Of a DNA stretch of 64,000 nucleotides, positions 1 to 8,174 are shown piece by piece; the stretch's first letter is position 1; each line of letters begins with the position of its first letter. A program made the position numbers and the translations under genes. Origin of the DNA: Chromohalobacter sp. 296-RDG (GTDB taxonomy: Bacteria; Pseudomonadota; Gammaproteobacteria; Pseudomonadales; Halomonadaceae); NCBI RefSeq assembly GCF_029889885.1, contig NZ_JARANY010000005.1, forward strand, positions 53,329-117,328, in the 5' to 3' direction. Below the pieces are notes generated by a model that was not told the DNA's origin, made no database searches, and saw only the letters and a program-made list of their open reading frames with translations.

Positions 1-2
1 AA

Positions 3-1607
3 CAGGACTGGTTGCCGCCACTGCAGGCCATTGAGCGGATCGAGGTCATTCGTGGGCCGATGTCGACGCTTTATGGCTCGGATGCGATCGGTGGGGTCAT
101 CAACGTCATCACGCGCAAGGTGGCCGACGACTGGCATGGCAACGTACGCGCCGAAGCCACGCTTCAGGAAGACAGCGACTCGGGCAATGCCAATCAGGGT
201 CAGTTTTATGTTGCTGGGCCGTTAGTCGACGATCTGCTGGGTCTGCAGGTTTATAGCCAGTACCAGAAGCGTGAGGAAGATGACATCGAGCAAGGCTACG
301 AAGACAAGGATCTACAGAGCCTGACCGCCCAGTTTTCGCTGACCCCGAGTGAGAATCACGATTTCGGCGTTGAGGTGGGCAAGGAGACACAGGATCGCGC
401 GTCGCATGCCGGAAAGTCAGCTCCGGCAGAGGGATGTCGAGGCGGTTGTACCGATAGCTACTCCGAGCATGACCGAGAACATTATGCGCTGACCCATACC
501 GGGCGCTGGGGATTTGCCACCTCGGACAGTTACATCCAGCGAGAGTCCACCGATAACAAGTCGCGTGATATCGAGATATCCAACACCGTAGCGAACACCC
601 AGTGGGTACTCCCATTGTCGCATCATATTGTGACGATCGGCGCTAGCTATGAGAAAGAAGAGCTCGATGATCAGAACACCAACCAGATTTCCGACCGGAC
701 CCACGTCAGTAACGATCAGTGGGCGCTGTTTGCTGAGGATGAATGGTTATTGACGCGAGATTTCTCATTGACTGGCGGGGTGCGCCTGGATGACAACGAA
801 AACTATGGTAGCCATATCAGCCCGCGTCTGTATGGGGTTTGGCAGGCGGCGCCGGGCTGGACATTGAAAGGTGGTGTCTCTACGGGGTATCGCGCCCCGG
901 GGCTGCGTGAGGTAACGGCTGATTGGGGGGCCATTAGCCGTGGAGGAACCACCTATGGCAATCCGGATCTCGAGCCTGAGACATCGCTCAACAAGGAGCT
1001 TGCCTTGTTGTATAGCGCCCCACGCGGTTTGAATGCCAGTGTGACGCTGTTTCACAACGACTTCGACGACAAGATCACTCGGCTACGTTGTGGGTCGGCC
1101 ACGGCGTGCCCTCCGGTGACCCAGTTCGATACCGACGACGACGGCAACCTTCGCACCAATACCCGCATCAATGTCGACGAGGCCGTGACGCAAGGCGTAG
1201 AGCTCTCGCTGTCGTCGCCGTTGACCGAGACGTTGACCTTGTCGACGAGCTATACCTACACCGATTCCGAGCAGAAAAGCGGCGAATACGAAGGCAATCC
1301 GTTGACCCAGTTGCCCAAACATCAGTTCAGCGGCACGCTGGACTGGGCGCCGACGGCGCGACTCAACGCCTGGACCCGTCTGACCTATCGTGGCAAGGAG
1401 AGCCAGCCCGTCGAGGGGCCCTCCTCCAATACGACCCGAGCGCCGTCCTACACTTTCGTGGACAGTGGCGGCTCATGGCGGGTGACCGAGCAGGCCAAGC
1501 TCATGCTCGGTGTCTATAACATGTTCGACGAAGACGTCGGCTATGACGAATATGGTTACGTAGACGATGGGCGTCGCTATTGGGTAGGGGCGAGCCTCGA
1601 CTTCTAA
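3..1607 (+). CDS. TonB-dependent outer-membrane receptor, catecholate siderophore type (5' truncated by window edge)
   Basis: The reading frame is open from the first bases, so signal peptide, TonB box and start of the plug lie outside the window. The visible N-terminus is the end of the plug domain, with the typical IERIEVIRGP and LYGSDAIGGVINVITR motifs. About 500 residues of beta-barrel follow, alternating aromatic and polar, and the protein ends in WVGASLDF, an outer-membrane C-terminus with terminal Phe. Two extracellular-loop cysteine pairs (GCRGGC and RCGSATAC) recall FepA/CirA-like ferric-catecholate receptors. It would import a ferric siderophore across the outer membrane using TonB energy. 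The exact substrate cannot be told from this fragment. A strong hairpin follows the stop codon, so it ends its transcription unit. Confidence 0.9.
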   Translation, partial: QDWLPPLQAIERIEVIRGPMSTLYGSDAIGGVINVITRKVADDWHGNVRAEATLQEDSDSGNANQGQFYVAGPLVDDLLGLQVYSQYQKREEDDIEQGYEDKDLQSLTAQFSLTPSENHDFGVEVGKETQDRASHAGKSAPAEGCRGGCTDSYSEHDREHYALTHTGRWGFATSDSYIQRESTDNKSRDIEISNTVANTQWVLPLSHHIVTIGASYEKEELDDQNTNQISDRTHVSNDQWALFAEDEWLLTRDFSLTGGVRLDDNENYGSHISPRLYGVWQAAPGWTLKGGVSTGYRAPGLREVTADWGAISRGGTTYGNPDLEPETSLNKELALLYSAPRGLNASVTLFHNDFDDKITRLRCGSATACPPVTQFDTDDDGNLRTNTRINVDEAVTQGVELSLSSPLTETLTLSTSYTYTDSEQKSGEYEGNPLTQLPKHQFSGTLDWAPTARLNAWTRLTYRGKESQPVEGPSSNTTRAPSYTFVDSGGSWRVTEQAKLMLGVYNMFDEDVGYDEYGYVDDGRRYWVGASLDF

Positions 1608-1633
1608 GCATCGAACGAATGCTCGTATCGTGC

Positions 1634-1657
1634 AGGGAGGCTTCGGCCTCCCTGTTT
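1634..1657 (+). terminator. Rho-independent terminator after the TonB receptor
   Basis: Perfect 8-bp stem AGGGAGGC / GCCTCCCT closed by a TTCG tetraloop and followed by a short T run. It lies 27 bp after the receptor stop codon. Confidence 0.8.
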
Positions 1658-1766
1658 CGTTCGGCACGGCTTCCTGGCGGGTGCCTGGGTTGTGGCCATC
1701 GCGCATGCTATTTTCGATAAGCTGATTACTCGTCATCCATATCAAGGCCGCCAGGCCTGGAGTTCT

Positions 1767-2564
1767 ATGTTACGTCGTTCGCTGGTTCGCATTTTTATCG
1801 TCCATGCCTTGGCCCTGTCGCTGGGCATGGCAAGCCTTTCGGCGCTGGCCGCGGAGCGTGTCAAAGTCTTTGCTGCGGCCTCGCTGACCGATGCCGTCGG
1901 TGCGCTGGCCGAGGCCTACGAGCGCGATCACGATGTCGATATCGTGCCCGTCTATGCCGCGTCGTCGACCTTGGCCCGGCAGATCGCCAACGGTGCGCCG
2001 GCGGCTGTGTATCTCTCGGCTAACGAGCGCTGGATGGATTGGCTCGGTGCGCAAGATGGGATCACGCTGTCGCATCGTCACGATGTGCTGGGCAATCGCC
2101 TCGCGCTGATTGCGCCTCGGGACAGCGATCTTGACCGTTTAACCTTGGATGAGACCGCCTCGATCGCCGAACGGTTGGGAGAGGGGCGTTTGGCACTCGG
2201 CAACCCGGAGCATGTCCCCGCAGGTATCTATGCCAAGCAGGCGCTGACATCGCTGGGTCAGTGGCAAGCGCTCGCGCCACGTTTGGCGCGTGCCGACAAC
2301 GTGCGCAGTGCATTGGCGCTGGTCGAGCGCGGCGAGGGGCCATTGGGTATCGTCTATTCTAGCGATGCCCAGGCCAGCGATAAGGTCAAGACGCTGGGCA
2401 CCTTTCCCGACGCTTCTCATGACCCGATCGTCTATCCAGTGGCGTTGATCGGCGAGTCACCCAGTGAGGAGGCCGCGGCGTTGGCCAAGTGGCTGGAAAG
2501 TGACGAGGCGAGCGCCATCTTCCAGCGTTTCGGCTTTGCGACGCTGAGCGCCGGGGATAGCTGA
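1767..2564 (+). CDS. modA: Molybdate ABC transporter, periplasmic binding protein ModA
   Basis: 265 aa. A signal peptide (RRSLVR, hydrophobic stretch, ALAAERV) is followed by VKVFAAASLTDAV, the classical ModA N-terminus that binds the oxyanion. The sequence then follows the family through ASSTLARQI, VYLSANERWMDWL and FPDASHDPIVYPV. The start is the ATG directly before the signal peptide; the frame is open further upstream to 1692, but that extension would put an untypical stretch before the signal sequence. It overlaps modB by one base (TGATG), so it is the first gene of modABC. It delivers molybdate or tungstate to ModB. I saw no clear ModE operator upstream. Confidence 0.9.
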   Translation: MLRRSLVRIFIVHALALSLGMASLSALAAERVKVFAAASLTDAVGALAEAYERDHDVDIVPVYAASSTLARQIANGAPAAVYLSANERWMDWLGAQDGITLSHRHDVLGNRLALIAPRDSDLDRLTLDETASIAERLGEGRLALGNPEHVPAGIYAKQALTSLGQWQALAPRLARADNVRSALALVERGEGPLGIVYSSDAQASDKVKTLGTFPDASHDPIVYPVALIGESPSEEAAALAKWLESDEASAIFQRFGFATLSAGDS

Positions 2565-3259
2565 TGCTGACACCGCTGGAATGGGAGGCACTGGCTCTGA
2601 GCCTGCGTGTTTCCGGTGTCGCGGTGGCCGCGATTCTGTTGCCGGGGCTGGGCATGGCCTACGTGCTGGCACGCTTCGACTTCCCCGGCAAGACACTTCT
2701 CGACGGTATCGTGCATTTGCCGCTGGTGCTGCCGCCGGTCGTGGTGGGGTATCTGCTGCTGGTGTCGCTGGGGCGACAAGGCTCGCTGGGCCAATGGCTG
2801 CACGAAACGCTTGGCGTGAGTCTGCCCTTTACCTGGCAAGGGGCGGCACTTGCCGGGGCGGTGATGGCGTTTCCCTTGCTGGTACGTGCCGTGCGCCTGT
2901 CGCTGGAGTCGGTCGATCGCAAGCTGGAGGAGGCGGCGCGCACGCTGGGTGCGAGCCGTTGGAAAACCTTTCTTACGGTGACCCTGCCGCTGATATTGCC
3001 GGGCCTTCTGACCGGCGGCGTGCTGGCGTTTGCCCGCTCGCTGTCCGAGTTTGGTGCGACGATTACCTTTGCCTCCAACATTCCCGGTGAGACGCGCACC
3101 TTGCCGTTAGCGCTTTATAGCCTGGTGCAGACGCCTGGAAAGGAGGCCGCCGCAGCGCGGCTTTGCTTGATTTCGGTGATCGTGGCGTTGATCGCGCTGG
3201 TGGCGTCGGAGTGGTTGGCGCGGCGCGCACGCCGACGTCTGGAGGGACGCCATGCTTGA
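2564..3259 (+). CDS. modB: Molybdate ABC transporter permease ModB
   Basis: 231 aa, the usual length for ModB, with five to six hydrophobic helices. The cytoplasmic EAA loop, which contacts the ATPase, is visible as EEAARTLGASRWKTF near residue 125. The following helix region (LPGLLTGGVLAFARSLSEFGA) is typical of the CysT/ModB permease family. The gene starts inside the modA stop codon and overlaps modC by 8 bp, so the three subunits are translationally coupled. It forms the inner-membrane channel of the molybdate importer. Confidence 0.93.
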   Translation: MLTPLEWEALALSLRVSGVAVAAILLPGLGMAYVLARFDFPGKTLLDGIVHLPLVLPPVVVGYLLLVSLGRQGSLGQWLHETLGVSLPFTWQGAALAGAVMAFPLLVRAVRLSLESVDRKLEEAARTLGASRWKTFLTVTLPLILPGLLTGGVLAFARSLSEFGATITFASNIPGETRTLPLALYSLVQTPGKEAAAARLCLISVIVALIALVASEWLARRARRRLEGRHA

Positions 3260-4346
3260 GACGCAGGTCTTTCAGCGACTCGGGGCTTTCACACTCGACA
3301 CTTCACTTGCGGTGTCGGCGGAAGGCGTCACGGCGTTGTTCGGGCGCTCGGGTAGCGGCAAGAGCAGCCTGATTCGATTGATCGCTGGATTAGAGGTGCC
3401 CGAGGCAGGCACCATTCGGCTGGGTGATACATGGCTGGTGGATACGCAGCGTCGCCGATGGGTGCCGCCCCATCGGCGCCAGTTGGGCGTCGTGTTTCAG
3501 GAAGCACGGCTGTTTCCGCATTATTCGGTGCGCGGCAATTTGCGCTACGGCATGCCGCGCGCGGCGCGCGCGGATTTCGATGGCCTTGTCGAGCTTTTGG
3601 GGATCGGCCATTTGTTGTCGCGTACACCGGGGCGACTCTCGGGAGGAGAGGTACGGCGCGTGGCCATCGGCCGGGCGTTGTTGTCGCGCCCACGCATGCT
3701 GTTGATGGACGAGCCGCTCACCGGACTGGACGGCGCGCGCAAGCAAGAGCTCCTGCACTATATCCGGCGTCTGGCGCGCGATACTGGGGTGCCGATTCTC
3801 TTCGTCAGTCACGATACGCGTGAAATCGGGGCGCTGGCCGATCGCGTGGCATTGATAGAAGAGGGGCGGGTGATGGCGAGCGGTCCGGTGGACGAGATGT
3901 TTACGCGCCTCGATCTGGGGCCACGTACGGGGCGTTTCGAGGCGTCTTCGTTGCTCGAGGCGCGTATCGCCGCGCATGACGAGGCGCTTTGCTTGACGCG
4001 ACTGGCGCTGCCGGGCATGGCCGAGGGCGAGACGCTGAGTGTTGCACGTCTCGAGGGAGCGGTCGGCGATGCGGTGCGCTTGCGCCTGCGAGCGCGCGAT
4101 GTGGGCGTCGCCTCCACATGGGCGCCGCCGCTGCCGGATGTCGCCTGCCTACCGGCGACGCTGCGGGAGATCGGTGACGAAGCCCATGGCCCTTTCGTCG
4201 AGGTAATGCTGGATGTCGGCGGGCAGGCGTTGCGGGCGCGCCTCACCCGTGAAGCGGTTGGTCAGATGGGACTTCATGCGGGCCAAGCGTTGCAAGCGCG
4301 GCTGCGCAGCGTGACGATCTCTCGCCATGATGTGGTCGTGACATAA
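3252..4346 (+). CDS. modC: Molybdate ABC transporter ATP-binding protein ModC
   Basis: 364 aa. The ATPase domain comes first: Walker A GRSGSGKSS (residues 31-39), ABC signature LSGGEVRRVAIGRAL, Walker B MLLMDEPLTGLD and switch histidine in FVSHDTREI. A C-terminal TOBE/MOP domain of about 70 residues follows (VACLPATLREIG to VTISRHDVV); this binds molybdate in ModC and allows feedback regulation. The signature has arginine where many homologues have Gln-Arg or Lys-Gln. Start ATG lies 8 bp inside modB. It powers molybdate import, and the stop is only 6 bp from the end of the convergent EamA gene. Confidence 0.93.
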   Translation: MLETQVFQRLGAFTLDTSLAVSAEGVTALFGRSGSGKSSLIRLIAGLEVPEAGTIRLGDTWLVDTQRRRWVPPHRRQLGVVFQEARLFPHYSVRGNLRYGMPRAARADFDGLVELLGIGHLLSRTPGRLSGGEVRRVAIGRALLSRPRMLLMDEPLTGLDGARKQELLHYIRRLARDTGVPILFVSHDTREIGALADRVALIEEGRVMASGPVDEMFTRLDLGPRTGRFEASSLLEARIAAHDEALCLTRLALPGMAEGETLSVARLEGAVGDAVRLRLRARDVGVASTWAPPLPDVACLPATLREIGDEAHGPFVEVMLDVGGQALRARLTREAVGQMGLHAGQALQARLRSVTISRHDVVVT

Positions 4347-4352
4347 GGGCCT

Positions 4353-5216
4353 TCAGGGCGCGGCGCGAGCACGCTGCCTTCCCGGCAGGTTGATCACCGC
4401 CAGCCCGGCGATGACCAGCGCCCCGCCGAGCAGCTTGTGACTATCCAGGTCATCGCCGAGCAGCCAGACGCCGAGAAAAACGGCGATGACCGGCATCAAC
4501 AACGTCAGCGGAACGACCCGGTTGACCGGGTGGCGGCGCAGCAGCGAATACCACAAGCCATAGGCGATGATCGACGACATCACCGCCGTGTAGAATACCG
4601 CGCCCCAGCCGATCCAGTCGGCATGGCGAAGCGCTTGCATGTGCTGAGTCTCGAAAAGCCAACTGGCCAATGCGACCTGGGGAATCGCGAACAGCGCGAT
4701 CCACCCGGCCAGCGTCAGCGGCGAGATGGCCGGCGCACGCTTGATGATCAACGTCGACACCGCCCAGGCCAGGGCGCTGGTCAAGAGCGTCAACGTAGCC
4801 GTCACATTAGGCAACGCCGGTCCGCCGGCGAGCACCACCGCGCCGGCGAAGGCCAGCAACAAGCCGAGCAACCGGCGCAGGTCGAGATGCTCCTTGAGGA
4901 AGACGGCGGCGAGCAAGGTGGCAAAGGGCGTACCCATCTGTACCAGCAAGGCGCCGGTGCCGGCCTCGGCCTGCTCAAGGCCCAGGAATAGCAGTGGGAA
5001 ATGCAGGCCCCCGAAGGTGACCGACAGCACCAGCAGCCACGGCAGTTGCCGTCGTGTTATGCGAGTAAAGGGCACGACCAGGGCGGCGACCAGCATGAAG
5101 CGCAGTGTCATCAACATCAGGGGTGGCATGTCGTCCACGCCGACCTTGATGACAATGATGTTGAAGGCCCAGATGACGATGACCAGAAGGCCGAGCAGGA
5201 GGTCGCGAAGTGGCAC
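4353..5216 (-). CDS. EamA/DMT-family inner-membrane transporter
   Basis: About 287 aa with ten hydrophobic segments forming two EamA repeats (FNIIVIKVGVDDMPP in the first, WAVSTLIIKRAPAISPL in the second). These carriers usually export amino acids or other small metabolites; the substrate here is unknown. I chose the GTG at 5216 because AAGGA stands six bases before it and the first helix starts at once. The alternative ATG at 5249 adds 11 residues, has no good ribosome site, and lies in the direct repeat bordering the neighbouring palindrome. The gene converges on modC with almost no gap. Confidence 0.85.
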   Translation of the reverse strand: MPLRDLLLGLLVIVIWAFNIIVIKVGVDDMPPLMLMTLRFMLVAALVVPFTRITRRQLPWLLVLSVTFGGLHFPLLFLGLEQAEAGTGALLVQMGTPFATLLAAVFLKEHLDLRRLLGLLLAFAGAVVLAGGPALPNVTATLTLLTSALAWAVSTLIIKRAPAISPLTLAGWIALFAIPQVALASWLFETQHMQALRHADWIGWGAVFYTAVMSSIIAYGLWYSLLRRHPVNRVVPLTLLMPVIAVFLGVWLLGDDLDSHKLLGGALVIAGLAVINLPGRQRARAAP

Positions 5217-5242
5217 GGGGTATCCTTGTAGGCGAGTGACGT

Positions 5243-5393
5243 TAGGCATCGTCTGAAAACTGCCTGCGCTCGGCCATACTGCGTTAAAAATCAGCTCAAA
5301 ATGCTCATTTACACCCCGTAAACTCCGCTTTTTCGCTGATTTTTGCCTTGTCTGACCTTCGCTCGTCGACTTTTCAGAGAGTGCCTAGGCATC
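5243..5393. mobile_element. Candidate MITE: 125-bp imperfect palindrome flanked by 8-bp direct repeats
   Basis: Bases 5253-5377 form one large imperfect inverted repeat centred on 5315. Matching pairs include TCTGAAAA at 5252-5259 with its complement at 5371-5378, GTTAAAAATCAGC at 5283-5295 with GCTGATTTTTGCC at 5335-5347, and TTTAC at 5308-5312 with GTAAA at 5318-5322. TAGGCATC occurs on both sides, at 5243-5250 and 5386-5393, like a target-site duplication. It has no coding capacity. It lies between the EamA start and the DUF192 gene. No second copy was noticed in this window, so the family status is inference. Confidence 0.5.
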
Positions 5394-5429
5394 ATTCGCG
5401 TTGGTTGATAGAAGGCAAGAGGATAGCGT

Positions 5430-5915
5430 ATGAAGCGGACATTGTACGTGTCGGGGTGGATGGTGTTGGGCTTGTTTGCGCTGACACTCGCGCCGGCGTT
5501 CGCAGAGGAGCGCTCGACACTCGAGCGTGCCACTTTGGAAATTGCCGGAGAGACGCTGTCGGTGGAAGTGGCCAGGCAGGCCGAGGAGCGGGCCCAGGGG
5601 CTGATGGATCGCGATACGCTCGCGCCGGATGCCGGCATGCTGTTCGTTTATGAAGCTCAACAATCCGCCGAGACAGCATTCTGGATGTATCGCACGCGTA
5701 TTCCGCTGGATATAGCCTTCCTGGGCGCGAACGGCGAGGTACGCGCCATCCGGCGCATGCTGCCGTGTCAGGTCGCTTCCAGCGCCGAGTGCCCCCGTTA
5801 TGCGGCCGAGGTTCCGTTTCGCGCGGCGCTGGAAGTCAATGCTGGTTACTTCCGTCGACATGGCATCGAGGTGGGCGATCGTCTTCCGGTCGTGCCCTTG
5901 CTATCGCCACACTAG
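5430..5915 (+). CDS. Exported DUF192 family protein
   Basis: 161 aa. It begins with a Sec signal peptide (MKRTLYVSGWM, hydrophobic core, APAFAEE) and continues with a DUF192 domain of about 110 residues: VARQAEERAQGLMDRDTL, the GMLFVYE strand, FWMYRTRIPLDIAFLGANG and PFRAALEVNAGYF. The family is small, periplasmic or extracytoplasmic and of unknown biochemical role. Two cysteines (LPCQ and SSAEC) could form a disulfide. AGAGGA lies 7 bp before the ATG. It stands just after the palindromic element and 63 bp before a TauE/SafE permease, so the two may be cotranscribed. Confidence 0.85.
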   Translation: MKRTLYVSGWMVLGLFALTLAPAFAEERSTLERATLEIAGETLSVEVARQAEERAQGLMDRDTLAPDAGMLFVYEAQQSAETAFWMYRTRIPLDIAFLGANGEVRAIRRMLPCQVASSAECPRYAAEVPFRAALEVNAGYFRRHGIEVGDRLPVVPLLSPH

Positions 5916-5978
5916 GCTGGCGGGCCGATGGTCGGCGCTGACGTAGCGTCGAACGTTCGATGATAAGGAGTGAGTAAC

Positions 5979-6785
5979 GTGGATCCGATATGGTGGTTGG
6001 CTTATCTGGCCTTGGGCGGTGTGGTGGGGATTTTCGCCGGCCTGCTGGGGGTCGGCGGTGGCGGCATCATGGTGCCGCTACTGACATCGCTGTTCGCCCT
6101 GCAGGGTTTTCCGCATGACACCTTGGTACATGTGGCGTTGGGGACGTCGCTGGCCGCCATCGTACCCACCTCGCTGGCGAGCCTGCGAGCGCATCATCGT
6201 CGTGGGGGCGTGGACTGGTCGGTGGTGCGCTTCATTACACCGGGAATCCTGGTCGGCACTTTCCTGGGCACGTTTCTTGCTGCGCACGTGCCGACCACGG
6301 GGCTGGCGATCTTCTTCGCGTGTTTCATGGCGTTCGTCTCGACGCAGATGCTGATCAACCTCAAGCCTGCGCCTTCGCGGACCTTGCCGGGGCCAGCGGG
6401 CGTATCTGGCGTGGGATTGGGCATCGGCGGTATCTCCGCTTTGGTCGCCATCGGTGGCGGGTCGCTTACGGTGCCGTTTCTCACTTGGTGCAACGTCTCC
6501 TTGCGGCGCGCGATCGGTACGTCCGCGGCGGTGGGATTGCCGATCGCGCTGGCAGGGGCGGTCGGCTATCTGATCAACGGTTGGGGAGAGCCGGGGTTGC
6601 CCGTAGGGACGCTGGGCTTCGTCTACTGGCCGGCGGTGATCCTGATGTCGAGCGTGAGCTTCTTCACCGCACCACTGGGTGCTTGGCTCGCCCATCGTCT
6701 GCCCGTGTCCACACTCAAGCGCATCTTCGCGTTCGTCTTGATGGCGCTGTCAGTAAAGATGCTGTTCACCGTCTTGTCGGGATAG
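5979..6785 (+). CDS. TauE/SafE family sulfite/organic anion exporter-like permease
   Basis: About 268 aa, eight predicted membrane helices, with the two family repeats beginning GIFAGLLGVGGGGIMVPLL and GIGGISALVAIGGGSLTVPFL. Members export sulfite, sulfoacetate or other small anions; the substrate is not evident here. I chose the GTG at 5979 because AAGGAG stands eight bases before it; the in-frame GTG at 5970 overlaps that ribosome site and is unlikely. The 250 bp after the stop hold no convincing gene. Confidence 0.87.
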   Translation: MDPIWWLAYLALGGVVGIFAGLLGVGGGGIMVPLLTSLFALQGFPHDTLVHVALGTSLAAIVPTSLASLRAHHRRGGVDWSVVRFITPGILVGTFLGTFLAAHVPTTGLAIFFACFMAFVSTQMLINLKPAPSRTLPGPAGVSGVGLGIGGISALVAIGGGSLTVPFLTWCNVSLRRAIGTSAAVGLPIALAGAVGYLINGWGEPGLPVGTLGFVYWPAVILMSSVSFFTAPLGAWLAHRLPVSTLKRIFAFVLMALSVKMLFTVLSG

Positions 6786-7035
6786 GCGTGGGTATTGGGT
6801 TAGACGATAGTCGAGTGCGGGCTCGATATGGCAAACGTCTGTTCCGGTTGGCGCAACGGGCGGTTATCATGCCTGCCGACTATCGGCTTTGGCACATATT
6901 GCCTAGGCTGAGTGCAAGGGAATTGAGTGCGCTGGAGTGTACTGCGTCCGCGGTGCTTTTCGGTCGCTCCCTGTTGCCGGTCGTGGCTTCGGCCTTGCGA
7001 TCGGCTCGTCACAATAATGTTAAAGAGGTGCATGC

Positions 7036-8013
7036 ATGAAACGTTACGCCTTTACCGCTGCGTTATTCTCCGGGGCCCTGCTGGGTGCCGCTGCGCTATC
7101 GACGCCGGCGATGGCTCAGGATCAGGAGCGCTTCGTCACCATCGGGACAGGTGGGCAGACAGGAGTTTACTACGTGGTGGGTCAGTCGATCTGTCGTCTG
7201 GTCAACCGCAACTCGGAAGACACCAACATTCGCTGTAACGCGCCGTCTACCGGTGGCAGCGTGGCCAATATCAACGGCATCAAGTCCGATGAGCTGAGCA
7301 TGGGCGTCGCGCAGTCTGACGTGCAGTACCGTGCTTACAATGGCGAGGGTGACTTCAAGGAGCCGATGGAAGACCTGCGTGCGGTATTTTCTGTGCACGG
7401 TGAGCCGTTGACCGTTCTGGCGCGCAAGGATGCCGATATTAACGGGGTCGCAGATCTCAAAGGCAAGCGCGTCAACATCGGTAATCCGGGGTCCGGTCAG
7501 CGTGCCACCATGGAAGTGCTGATGGACGCCGAAGGCTGGGATACCGACGTATTCTCGCTGGCCTCCGAGCTGGGCGCCTCCGAAATGGCCTCGGCATTGG
7601 CGGATAACAACATCGATGCCATGGCGTACGTGGTTGGCCACCCCAACGGTGCGATTCAGGAAGCGACCACGACCGTCGATGCCAACCTCGTCCCCCTGAA
7701 TGACGACGCGGTGGATAGCCTGGTCGATGAGTATCCCTACTACGCCAAGTCGGTCATTCCGGGGGGCATGTACAAGGGCAATGACGATGACGTCGAGACC
7801 TTCGGCGTCAAGGCTACCTTCGTGACCTCTTCCAAAGTGGATGACGATGTCGTCTACGAAGTGGTCAAGGCGGTGTTCGACAACTTCGATCGTTTCAAGC
7901 GTCTGCACCCGGCCTTCGCCAACCTGAAACCGGAAGAAATGATTTCCGACGGTCTCTCCGCGCCGCTGCATGAAGGCGCCAAACGCTATTATAAAGAGCG
8001 TGGTTGGTTGTAA
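7036..8013 (+). CDS. TAXI-family TRAP transporter substrate-binding protein
   Basis: 325 aa. Signal peptide with cleavage after STPAMA. The mature protein starts VTIGTGGQTGVYYVVGQSI, the hallmark of TAXI (TRAP-associated extracytoplasmic immunogenic) binding proteins, and keeps NAPSTGGSVANI and KGKRVNIGNPGSGQRATM. TAXI systems import dicarboxylates, amino acids or related acids with a sodium gradient; the ligand is unknown here. AGAGGTG precedes the ATG. The fused permease follows after 161 bp containing two hairpins, which could set a higher level for the binding protein than for the permease. Confidence 0.92.
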   Translation: MKRYAFTAALFSGALLGAAALSTPAMAQDQERFVTIGTGGQTGVYYVVGQSICRLVNRNSEDTNIRCNAPSTGGSVANINGIKSDELSMGVAQSDVQYRAYNGEGDFKEPMEDLRAVFSVHGEPLTVLARKDADINGVADLKGKRVNIGNPGSGQRATMEVLMDAEGWDTDVFSLASELGASEMASALADNNIDAMAYVVGHPNGAIQEATTTVDANLVPLNDDAVDSLVDEYPYYAKSVIPGGMYKGNDDDVETFGVKATFVTSSKVDDDVVYEVVKAVFDNFDRFKRLHPAFANLKPEEMISDGLSAPLHEGAKRYYKERGWL

Positions 8014-8036
8014 ACGTTAGCTTGATGTCGTGCTAG

Positions 8037-8069
8037 ACGATGCGCGGCCGCTTCGGCGCCGCGCATCGT
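8037..8069 (+). terminator. Strong hairpin between TAXI binding protein and permease genes
   Basis: Stem ACGATGCGCGG / CCGCGCATCGT extended by CGC / GCG around a TTCG loop, with one bulged C. It lies 23 bp after the binding-protein stop. No good T run follows, so it is more likely an attenuator or an mRNA-stabilising 3' end than a full terminator. Confidence 0.55.
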
Positions 8070-8122
8070 TGGTTCTGGCCACGCGGTGGCGAATGAAACA
8101 AGCGACTGTGATGTGTTTTTTG

Positions 8123-8157
8123 GTCGGTCAGGGCACGCGAAGCACGCCCTGACCGAC
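8123..8157. other. Second intergenic hairpin before the TRAP permease
   Basis: Perfect 12-bp arms GTCGGTCAGGGC (8123-8134) and GCCCTGACCGAC (8146-8157) with an 11-base loop. It ends 17 bp before the permease ATG, close to the ribosome site, and follows a run of six T. It may block upstream RNA decay or tune translation of the permease, or be a protein-binding site. Function is inference. Confidence 0.45.
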
Positions 8158-8174
8158 ACCACCGGGACGACAGT

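Noticed and set aside
6320..7039. Plus-strand frame running from the TauE gene into the gap before the TAXI gene
   Set aside because: Most of it overlaps the TauE permease in another frame, and the part in the gap has no ribosome site or motif.
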